Program-made: the position numbers and the translations under genes
Origin: Sulfurospirillum sp.
GTDB lineage: Bacteria; Campylobacterota; Campylobacteria; Campylobacterales; Arcobacteraceae
DNA length: 64,000 nt
Direction: 5' to 3'
Assembly: GCA_030491005.1 (NCBI GenBank)
Contig: JAKZMJ010000027.1
Span: forward strand, 1 to 64,000
The notes under the pieces: model-generated
The model's input: only the letters and a program-made list of their open reading frames with translations
Databases searched by the model: none
What the model was told of the DNA's origin: nothing
Part shown: positions 1 through 7,220 of the stretch, piece after piece
Layout of the letters: each line of letters opens with the position of its first letter
How positions within the stretch are numbered: the stretch's first letter is position 1

Positions 1-1
1 T

Positions 2-76
2 TTAAAAAAACATAAACTAGATACAAGTCAAAACTTATTGGAACTTGAAAAAATAAAATCTTTTTTAGATAATTAG
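2..76 (+). CDS. C-terminal end of an unidentified protein (partial)
   Basis: An open frame runs in from the left edge and stops at a TAG at 74-76, giving 24 residues ending EKIKSFLDN. The composition is charged and helical, like a coiled-coil tail. Nothing more of the gene is visible, so no function can be given. It could also be chance read-through in AT-rich DNA. Confidence 0.35.
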   Translation, partial: LKKHKLDTSQNLLELEKIKSFLDN

Positions 77-314
77 AATATTCTGTTAATTTACGAAAAC
101 ATTATATTAAACATTATTAAAAACTTATCCAGACTTAACATCAGAACAAATTGAATTAGTTTTAAAGGTTTACTTTTACTATTTTGGGAATTAAACTTTA
201 CAAAAAGTTGTTTGTTTTCTTTGGGTAGTATCCTTATAAAATCAAGGGATTAGATATTGTACAAGCCATCAAGTATGGTAAACTTATGTGCAAATATTTG
301 CCTAAGCCACTTCA
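77..314. other. Non-coding or degenerate stretch with a dispersed repeat
   Basis: No intact gene is visible. A short open piece at 111-194 on the plus strand encodes a protein-like peptide (PDLTSEQIELVLKVYFYYFG) with no start codon; it may be the remnant of a decayed gene. Positions 200-231 carry a 32-base sequence that recurs in the same orientation at 61003-61035. fbpC ends at 315 on the other strand. Confidence 0.4.
200..231 (+). repeat. Dispersed 32-bp repeat, copy 1
   Basis: The first 19 bases (ACAAAAAGTTGTTTGTTTT) and the last nine (GGGTAGTAT) are identical to 61003-61035. Four or five bases between them differ, with one length change. The second copy lies between priA and an immunity-like gene. 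It could be an end of a mobile element or a shared leader; no inverted partner was found. Confidence 0.55.
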
Positions 315-1313
315 CTATTTGCTAATTAGCATTAAATCCTTGCTTTTTATATCTAAATACAAAATATTATTAATAGCTATATTACTAATATCTTCTACTA
401 ATACAGTAATAAGAAAATCCTTATGCTTTACAAATTCAAAACTAAGCTCATAATAATCTCCACAATAAGATATATCTATTAGTTTTAAAGCATAATTATT
501 TTTCTTTTTTGTGATATATGTTTTATTTACTCTTATAAGAACTTCAAGATTTTTTGAATTTTGTATATCAAAGTCATTGATTATTTCTTTTGGCAGTTCA
601 TTAATAGCTCCTAAAAATTTAGCTACATATTTATTAATAGGATTAAAAAACAAGTCTTTTGGGGTTCCTATTTGAACTATTTTTTTATTGCTAATAATAG
701 CAATTTTATCAGAAATACTTAAGGCTTCTTTTTTATCATGAGTTACTAAAATAGCAGATAAACCTAGCTCTTTGATAAGATTTTTTAGCCAAGTTCGTGT
801 CTTATTTCTTAAAAGGCTATCAAGATTAGAAAATGGTTCATCAAGTAGTAAAATCTTAGGTTCATAGGCTATTACTCTAGCTATGGACACTCTTTGTTGT
901 TGACCTCCTGAAAGCTCATGTATTTGTTTATATTTTTGTTCTGTTAAATCAAATTGTTTTAATAATTTATCAACTATACTTTCTTTTTCTTTTCTACTTT
1001 TATTTTTCAAAGCAAAAGAAATATTATCTTGCACATTTAAGTGTGGGAAGAGGGCATAATCTTGAAAAATATAACCTATGTTTTGTGTCGCACATGAATT
1101 GATATTGTCTTTTAAACAACATGCTCCTAAGCTTATTTCACCTGTATAATCATTTTCCAAAGAAGAAATTGATCTTAAAATCGTACTTTTACCAGACCCA
1201 CTTGCTCCTAATATTGTAAATATTTCACCTTCTTTTACATCAAAAGATACATCTGAAAGTATATTTATATCTTGAAAAGATATTGAATAATTCTTTAGAC
1301 TAATTGCTATCAT
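315..1313 (-). CDS. fbpC: Iron(III) ABC transporter ATP-binding protein
   Basis: This is the ATPase that powers iron(III) import together with the permease and binding protein encoded just upstream. All ABC motifs are present: Walker A GASGSGKST at residues 36-44, a Q-loop with FQDYALFPHL near 83-92, signature LSGGQ at 134-138, Walker B LLLDEP ending near 160, and the H-loop in VTHD. The 332-residue length, with an extra C-terminal part after about 240, fits the FbpC/PotA group. The start lies one base from the permease stop, so the two are co-transcribed. Iron specificity comes from the neighbouring fbpA and its Fur box; other substrates are less likely. Confidence 0.9.
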   Translation of the reverse strand: MIAISLKNYSISFQDINILSDVSFDVKEGEIFTILGASGSGKSTILRSISSLENDYTGEISLGACCLKDNINSCATQNIGYIFQDYALFPHLNVQDNISFALKNKSRKEKESIVDKLLKQFDLTEQKYKQIHELSGGQQQRVSIARVIAYEPKILLLDEPFSNLDSLLRNKTRTWLKNLIKELGLSAILVTHDKKEALSISDKIAIISNKKIVQIGTPKDLFFNPINKYVAKFLGAINELPKEIINDFDIQNSKNLEVLIRVNKTYITKKKNNYALKLIDISYCGDYYELSFEFVKHKDFLITVLVEDISNIAINNILYLDIKSKDLMLISK

Positions 1314-1314
1314 C

Positions 1315-2811
1315 TTATTCCTTAATCATTTTTTTAGCAAGTATTAAAACTAAGATTATGCCTAAAATAACTATAAACATAGAAGGAACACTTGATTCAT
1401 ATATCTGATCTTGAGCTATTAGTTCGTAAGTTCTTACAGATAGTGTATCAAAATTAAAAGGTCTTAAAATCATAGTCAAGGGTAGCTCTTTTATGATTTC
1501 TATAAAAACGATAATAAAAGATGCTAAAGCTGAGTTCTTAATCAAAGGAAAAATTACTTTTTTTAACTTTGAACTTTCCTTTAAATTCATAGTTGTACAG
1601 GCATCATCATAAGACTTTGGTATTTTACTAAAGCCTGATTCATAGTTATTAATAGATATTGCTAAAAATCTTACACAATAAGCAAAGATAATAGTAAGAA
1701 TACTTCCCGTTAGTAAAACATCAAAAATCCCATCAATAAGACTAATAAAGCTTAATACCCCAACAGCTATTATAGCTCCAGGTATACTATAACCTAGTTT
1801 TACTATTTGACTTAATATATAACTTAGTTTATTTTTATGTATTCTTACATTATAAACAAATACAAAAGCTAATATAGTTATTAGTGATGCTGTACTAATA
1901 CCTAAACTTAGAGTTTGTAGAAGAATAATAATAAAATCTTCATCAATAATATCCTTATACGACAAAACAAACCAATAAGCCATCTGAGCAAAAGGCAATA
2001 TAAAACCAAAAAAGACAGGAATAAAACACAAAATAAATGCGAAGATATTTTTTTTACCTTTTAATTTTATTTTAGATATTGGTACAAAATCTTTACTATT
2101 GCTTGTATATATCTTATTTCTTCTTTGAAGTTTTTCTAAAATAATCAATAAAAAAATAAAAAACATTAACATTCCTGCTAATCTTGAAGCATCTTCAATA
2201 GAACCCATACCATACCATGTTCTAAAAATACCAGTTACAAATGTGGAAACACCATAATAATCAACAACACCAAAATCAGCAACAGCTTCCATAACTGCTA
2301 AAATAGTACCTGCAACAATTGCAGGTCTTGAAATAGGAATAATAACTTTTATAAAAATTTGCCAAGAAGAAAAACCCATGGTTTTAGAAGCATTGATAAT
2401 AGAAGCTGATTGAGAAATTAGATATGTTTTTGAAATAAGATATACATAAGGGTATAGAACTAAAGACATAACTATAATGGCACCTTCTATTGACATAATA
2501 TCCATAAAATAAACTTCAGATACATTTTCTTTACCTAATAAATCTAAAATAAACATGGTAAATGAACCTGTGATATCAAATATACCTGCATAAATATATG
2601 ACATTATATATGTAGGAATTGCAAAAGGCAGGATTAAAGCATAGTGAAAAAATTTTGAAAAAGTAAAAGAATACATAGTTGTGATGTATGCTGTGCTAAA
2701 TCCAATAATAGAAGTTAAAAAAGCAACACCTACCATAATATATAAAGAATTGAAAATATATTCACTTAAAACTGTGTCTTTTAGATGCTCCCAAGTAGAA
2801 GTACTAGGCAT
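1315..2811 (-). CDS. fbpB: Iron(III) ABC transporter permease, 5' end disrupted
   Basis: A two-module inner-membrane permease with about eleven predicted membrane segments in this part. Each half carries an EAA-type coupling loop: around KTMGFSSWQIFIKVIIPISR in the first half, and around TMNLKESSKLKKVIFPL in the second. The first ATG in frame (2811) begins at MPSTSTWEHLKDTVL, which in this family lies after the first membrane helix. A convincing first helix is encoded upstream in the same frame (2812-2920) without ATG, GTG or TTG. Either a one-base indel or an unusual start is involved (see 2812-2938). The ORF is otherwise intact at 498 codons. Confidence 0.85.
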   Translation of the reverse strand: MPSTSTWEHLKDTVLSEYIFNSLYIMVGVAFLTSIIGFSTAYITTMYSFTFSKFFHYALILPFAIPTYIMSYIYAGIFDITGSFTMFILDLLGKENVSEVYFMDIMSIEGAIIVMSLVLYPYVYLISKTYLISQSASIINASKTMGFSSWQIFIKVIIPISRPAIVAGTILAVMEAVADFGVVDYYGVSTFVTGIFRTWYGMGSIEDASRLAGMLMFFIFLLIILEKLQRRNKIYTSNSKDFVPISKIKLKGKKNIFAFILCFIPVFFGFILPFAQMAYWFVLSYKDIIDEDFIIILLQTLSLGISTASLITILAFVFVYNVRIHKNKLSYILSQIVKLGYSIPGAIIAVGVLSFISLIDGIFDVLLTGSILTIIFAYCVRFLAISINNYESGFSKIPKSYDDACTTMNLKESSKLKKVIFPLIKNSALASFIIVFIEIIKELPLTMILRPFNFDTLSVRTYELIAQDQIYESSVPSMFIVILGIILVLILAKKMIKE

Positions 2812-2938
2812 GAAGATATTTACTAAGATTAAAAGAGCAGGTATGGCAATAATTAGTGTTAAAATAACACTAATTATTGTTAGCTTTTGAAAATATTTAA
2901 TAGGTTTTAAAATTTTTAAATATATAATCTATTTCCAT
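2812..2938 (-). other. Displaced N-terminus of fbpB (likely one-base frameshift)
   Basis: Directly after the fbpA stop (TAG at 2931-2929), the fbpB frame is open and encodes LTIISVILTLIIAIPALLIL, a typical first membrane helix, but has no usual start codon. An ATG at 2938-2936 overlaps the fbpA stop, as expected for coupled translation, but lies in another frame that ends at 2897. Removing one A from the AAAA run at 2908-2905 joins it into MEIDYIFKNFKPIKYFQKL and on into the helix. The runs AAAAA, TTTT and AAAA lie side by side at 2917-2905, so a slipped base, phase variation or a sequencing error are all possible. Confidence 0.6.
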
Positions 2939-3936
2939 TTAGCTTTATCAAAAATCTTAACTGCTTTTGCGTTATTTTGTCCTAAAGAATTCATAGAAAT
3001 AATATCTTCCTTGAATGTTCCCCAAGAACTTACTAATGTAGAAGCTTTAATTCCTTTTAATACAGGATACTCAAAATTAGCTTGTGCAAATAATTTTTGT
3101 GCATCTTTTGAAGCTAAAAATTCTATAAATTTTATAGCATTTGTTTTATTTGGAGCATATTTTACAACACCTGCACCTGAGATATTTATATGAGTTCCAC
3201 CATTTTTAAATACTGGAAATACTATTTTCATTTTAGCAACGGCATCTCTTTGCGATTTATCTTTATTATTTATCATTTTACCTATATAATAAGTATTTGC
3301 AATAGCAATTTTTCCAATACCATTTGCCACAGCTTTTACCTGAGCTCTATCATTTCCTTTTGGAGTTCTTGCCATATTAACAACTATTCCTTTAGCCCAT
3401 TTTAAAGCATACTCATCTCCGTGATGTTCTATCATAGCTGATAATAATGATTGATTATAGGTATTATTAGAAGATCGCACAACAATTTGACCTTTAAATT
3501 TAGAACTAGCTAAATCTTCATATGTTGTAATTTTTTTATCAATATTTGAATCAATTTTAACCACAGTAACTCTTGCTCTTTTTGTTAAAGCAAACCATTG
3601 ATTATCTTTATCTCTAAGATTTGCTGGAATATTTTTTTGTAAATAAGAAGAATTAATAGCTTGTAGTAAACCTTTTGTTTTAGCTTTGAATAAATTAGCT
3701 GCATCAACAGTGATTAGTACATCAGCTGGAGATTTTTTACCCTCAACACTTAACCTTTTAAGTAAAGCTCCACCTTTTGCTTTTACTACATTTACTTTAA
3801 TGCCTGTTTTATTTTCAAACATTTTAAATAATTGTTTATCTGTATCATAATGTCTAACTGAATAAACATTTACCTCATTTGCCAATAAAATTGAACTTGA
3901 TAATACTAAAGTCCCTAATATAAGTTTTTTTAACAT
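2929..3936 (-). CDS. fbpA: Iron(III) ABC transporter periplasmic binding protein
   Basis: A periplasmic ferric-iron binding protein of the FbpA/FutA group, 335 residues. It starts with a signal peptide (MLKKLILGTLVLSSSILLA). It then has the typical opening NVYSVRHYDTD, where tyrosine and histidine are candidate iron ligands, and a later NTYYIGKM segment carrying the Tyr-Tyr pair used as iron ligands in FbpA proteins. It is first in the operon with fbpB and fbpC, and a Fur-like site lies about 70 bp upstream, so expression under iron limitation is likely. Phosphonate or other substrates are possible alternatives but fit the tyrosine pair less well. Confidence 0.88.
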   Translation of the reverse strand: MLKKLILGTLVLSSSILLANEVNVYSVRHYDTDKQLFKMFENKTGIKVNVVKAKGGALLKRLSVEGKKSPADVLITVDAANLFKAKTKGLLQAINSSYLQKNIPANLRDKDNQWFALTKRARVTVVKIDSNIDKKITTYEDLASSKFKGQIVVRSSNNTYNQSLLSAMIEHHGDEYALKWAKGIVVNMARTPKGNDRAQVKAVANGIGKIAIANTYYIGKMINNKDKSQRDAVAKMKIVFPVFKNGGTHINISGAGVVKYAPNKTNAIKFIEFLASKDAQKLFAQANFEYPVLKGIKASTLVSSWGTFKEDIISMNSLGQNNAKAVKIFDKAKWK

Positions 3937-4004
3937 TTTGCTACCTCTTTTTAATTTTAATATTTTGAATGATAGCTTAAGTAAACTTTATCTATTCTTA
4001 ATAC

Positions 4005-4019
4005 TAAGAATGATTATCA
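4005..4019. promoter_or_regulatory. Fur box upstream of fbpA
   Basis: TAAGAATGATTATCA matches the 7-1-7 Fur core TGATAATnATTATCA at 12 of 14 defined positions. It lies about 70 bp upstream of the fbpA start (3936), in the only control region of the iron transporter operon. Repression by iron-loaded Fur is the natural reading. Confidence 0.7.
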
Positions 4020-4288
4020 ATAGCTTGGATAATACAGTAAAATTTTACTAAATTAAAAAATTGTGTGTTAATTTTCTCATAAAAAATAGCATAATTAATA
4101 AAATTTAGAACTTGTAGTTTAAGAGTTTGACTAAATAAAATATATTCTTAAAAGATAATTTTTTGAAGTGCTTCTTGGAGAAATAAATCTTTTTTTACTA
4201 TAAAATATTGCATGGCTTAAGAGGTGATTAAAACACCTCTTGTTACTTTTGTATTTTTAAAGATATAGTTATTGAATTAAAAATTTAT
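4020..4288. other. Intergenic region between the fbp operon and the helicase
   Basis: No gene of usable length is visible. It holds AT-rich upstream DNA of the fbp operon, and a hairpin at 4219-4241 downstream of the helicase gene. A small RNA on the plus strand ending at that hairpin is conceivable but has no clear promoter. Confidence 0.4.
4219..4241. terminator. Hairpin, possible terminator
   Basis: AAGAGGTG (4219-4226) pairs perfectly with CACCTCTT (4234-4241) around a 7-base loop. On the plus strand it is followed by a T-rich stretch (TGTTACTTTTGTATTTTT). On the minus strand, downstream of the helicase gene, no T-run follows. It could end helicase transcripts or a plus-strand small RNA. 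Confidence 0.45.
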
Positions 4289-5776
4289 TTATCTTCTTTT
4301 CTGCCCATCACTTCTTTGATTTCTTGATGTAGGTCTAGAAGAATTTCCAGAGTTACTATTTCTTCTTCTGCTACTGTTATTACTACGATTTCTTTCATTT
4401 CGTCTTTTATGTGATCCATATCTATTATGCCCACCATCGTCTTTCATATGTTGCACTCTTTCATACAATCTTGCAATATCATTTTGAGATTTACCTATAA
4501 AATTATTTCCTTTAACATCAGCACTGTTAGCAAGAATAGAAGCTAATTTATAAGCAATAGTAGAAACATCATAATCTTCTTTAAGAAGTTCAACAATTTC
4601 TAGTGCTTGATCAAGTGTTTTTTGATTTTTGATTTTATCTACTAATGATTTTGTTTTCATTTTTTTAACTAAGTCAATATTTGGTACAACTTTAGCTTCT
4701 AATTTAGAACCAGTGCTTTTTTGAATTTTTTGAATCATTCTAAATTCATGAGGAGTTACAATAGATACTGCCATTCCTGCTTTTCCAGCTCTTCCTGTTC
4801 TTCCAATTCTGTGTACATAAGACTCAGAATCAAAAGGTAAATGATAATTAAATACATGCGTCACATCATTTACATCAAGCCCACGAGCTGCCACATCAGT
4901 AGCAACCAATACTTCTAAATCACCTTTTTTAAAAGATTTTATTACCTCTTCTCTTTGTCTTTGCTCCATATCTCCATGTAAACCTTTTGCAAAATAACCT
5001 TGAGCTACTAAATAAGTTGATAATCTATCAACTTCTTTTTTTGTTCTACAAAATATTATAGATTTATCTGGATTTTTATAATCATATAATCTAATTAAAG
5101 CATCATCTCTTTCATATTCATCAACTACATAAAAAACTTGAGAAATATTTTCATTTGTAATGTTTTTTTGTGTTAATGTTATAAACTCTGGGTCTTTTAA
5201 AATATTTTTTGCAAGAGTTTTTATAGCTTGTGGCATGGTTGCTGAGAATAATAATGTTTGTTCTATATTTGGTAAGAATTTAAAAATCTTTTTTATATCA
5301 TCTAAAAATCCCATATCAAGCATTTCATCTGCTTCATCTAATACTACAAATTTTGGATTGATTTTAATTTGTCCTGTTTTTAACAAATCAATAAATCTTC
5401 CAGGAGTTGCTACAATTATACCTGCATTATCTACATGCTTTAATTGTCTTGAGTATGATTGACCTCCGTAAACTGTGGCAGTATTAATATTTAGAAACTT
5501 TCCAAATCTAAATAATTCCTCAGATACTTGCATTGCTAATTCTCTTGTTGGAACTATAATTACAGCTTGAACACCTTTTTTGTTTTCCATCATATTTAAT
5601 ATTGGTAAACCAAATGCTGCTGTTTTGCCTGTACCTGTATGTGCTTGTCCTACTATATCTTTTTTATTTAAGATAATAGGAATAGCTTTTTCTTGTATAG
5701 GACTAGGTTCTTTAAACCCAGCACTATCAATTGCTTTTTGTAATTCATCTTTTAAACCAAAGTCTTTAAAAGTCAT
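4289..5776 (-). CDS. DEAD-box RNA helicase
   Basis: A cytoplasmic ATP-dependent RNA helicase of the DeaD/RhlE kind, 495 residues. Visible motifs are the Q-motif region (FKEPSPIQEKAIP), motif I AHTGTGKT at 45-52, Ia PTREL at 76-80, II DEAD at 147-150, III SAT at 178-180, then ARGLD and HRIGRTGR in the second RecA-like domain. The C-terminal tail (about 455-495) is rich in Arg, Asn and Ser, typical of RNA-binding extensions. Such enzymes help ribosome assembly and mRNA turnover, often in the cold. It stands alone, with a 245-bp upstream gap that may hold a long leader. The family is certain; the exact orthologue (deaD, rhlE) is not. Confidence 0.92.
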   Translation of the reverse strand: MTFKDFGLKDELQKAIDSAGFKEPSPIQEKAIPIILNKKDIVGQAHTGTGKTAAFGLPILNMMENKKGVQAVIIVPTRELAMQVSEELFRFGKFLNINTATVYGGQSYSRQLKHVDNAGIIVATPGRFIDLLKTGQIKINPKFVVLDEADEMLDMGFLDDIKKIFKFLPNIEQTLLFSATMPQAIKTLAKNILKDPEFITLTQKNITNENISQVFYVVDEYERDDALIRLYDYKNPDKSIIFCRTKKEVDRLSTYLVAQGYFAKGLHGDMEQRQREEVIKSFKKGDLEVLVATDVAARGLDVNDVTHVFNYHLPFDSESYVHRIGRTGRAGKAGMAVSIVTPHEFRMIQKIQKSTGSKLEAKVVPNIDLVKKMKTKSLVDKIKNQKTLDQALEIVELLKEDYDVSTIAYKLASILANSADVKGNNFIGKSQNDIARLYERVQHMKDDGGHNRYGSHKRRNERNRSNNSSRRRNSNSGNSSRPTSRNQRSDGQKRR

Positions 5777-6021
5777 ATTTTGCCTTATTTATTTCTTACT
5801 TATACAGTAAAAAATTGTGTTAAATTTTGTACACGTATACATAAAATTTATAAGGTAAAATAATACAATGTTAAAATATTGATATTAATTTAAAACAAGG
5901 TTTTGTAAAACAAAACAAAATAGTATATAAGAAGTGTACATTTCGCCCATTATAGCTAAATAAAATTAAATTTAGCTTTAACATAAAAAATTGGCTTACT
6001 TAGACAGAAAAATATAAACTA

Positions 6022-7197
6022 TTAAGACATAGTATCAGAAGGAACATATACAAAACCATCCATAATAATTCTAGCACTTCTACTCATACTTGCTTTTTGT
6101 ACAAGATATTTATCATTTTCCTTAGAAATTACAGCACCAACTTTAATGCTACCAGATGGATGTCCAAACGTAGCAGAATCTTTATCTACACTAGAACTTG
6201 CTATATTTACCAAAGTTCCTTTTATGCAAGCAGCAACTCCAATAGCAACTGAAGCTGTTCCCATCATAGCATGGTGTAACTGCCCCATAGACAAAGCTCG
6301 TACATGTAAATCCATATCAGAAGCTTTTACAGTTTTTCCACTTGAAGTTATAAAATCTTGTGGTGGTGATACAAAAGCTATTTTAGGCGTATGTTGTTTT
6401 GTTTGGGCTTCTTTTGCTTCTTTTATAAGACCCATTTTAAGTGCACCTGCTATTCTTATTTTTTCAAATCTCTCTAAAGCTTTTTTATCAGAATTAATAT
6501 CACCTTGAAGTTCAGTTCCCTTATATCCAATTTCACTTGCATTTAGAAAAATTGTAGGAATTCCTGCTGTTATCATAGTGGCTTTAAAAGTACCAACTTC
6601 AGGAACTTCTAAATCATCAACTAAGTTTCCAGTTGGAAATAGCTCTTCGCTTGGATCAACAGGAGATACAAATTCTAATTGTATTTCTTGGGCAGGAAAA
6701 GCAATACCATCTATAAAATAATCACCTAATTCTTTAACTATACCATTTTCCATAGTAACATAACAAAGAATTGTTTTTTTGATATTTGCCTGCCAAATCC
6801 TTACACAACAAATTCCATTTGTAGGAACATTATCTACCATTCCTTCATGTATTGCAAAAGGACCAACTGCTGAGCTTAAGTTACCACAATTTCCACTCAT
6901 ATCTACAAAATCTTTGTCTATGGCAACTTGACAAAAATAATAATCTACATCATGATTAGGAATATCAGATTTTCCAACTAATATAGCCTTAGAAGTAGAA
7001 GAAGATGCTCCTCCCATTCCATCCATTTGTTTTTTATAAACATCAGGACTTCCTACAATTCTTTGAAGAAGTTTATCTCTTTTTTTTGTATTTTCTTGTG
7101 CTTCTTTTGGTAAATTGGCAATATTAAAAAAAGTTCCTTTTGAAGTTCCACCTCTCATATATGTTGCTTTTACTTTCAATTGTGCTTCATAACTCAT
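6022..7197 (-). CDS. prpF: 2-methylaconitate cis-trans isomerase PrpF
   Basis: PrpF isomerises the 2-methylaconitate formed by AcnD, so that an aconitase can complete the step to 2-methylisocitrate in propionate breakdown. The 391-residue length fits the family. The N-terminal KATYMRGGTSKGTFF, the DMSGNCGNLSSAVGPFA segment and the late MMGTASVAIG region are characteristic of PrpF. It is last in the operon, 23 bp after acnD, and always accompanies AcnD rather than PrpD, which supports the assignment. The protein is cytoplasmic and needs no cofactor. Confidence 0.93.
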   Translation of the reverse strand: MSYEAQLKVKATYMRGGTSKGTFFNIANLPKEAQENTKKRDKLLQRIVGSPDVYKKQMDGMGGASSSTSKAILVGKSDIPNHDVDYYFCQVAIDKDFVDMSGNCGNLSSAVGPFAIHEGMVDNVPTNGICCVRIWQANIKKTILCYVTMENGIVKELGDYFIDGIAFPAQEIQLEFVSPVDPSEELFPTGNLVDDLEVPEVGTFKATMITAGIPTIFLNASEIGYKGTELQGDINSDKKALERFEKIRIAGALKMGLIKEAKEAQTKQHTPKIAFVSPPQDFITSSGKTVKASDMDLHVRALSMGQLHHAMMGTASVAIGVAACIKGTLVNIASSSVDKDSATFGHPSGSIKVGAVISKENDKYLVQKASMSRSARIIMDGFVYVPSDTMS

Positions 7198-7220
7198 TAA
7201 ATATCCTTTTAATAGTTTGA

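Noticed and set aside
2929-2931. Read-through of the fbpA stop to fuse the binding protein with the permease
   Set aside because: The frames are continuous across the TAG, but a binding protein joined directly to the first helix of an iron permease is not known for this family, and the overlapping ATG with a one-base indel explains the data better.
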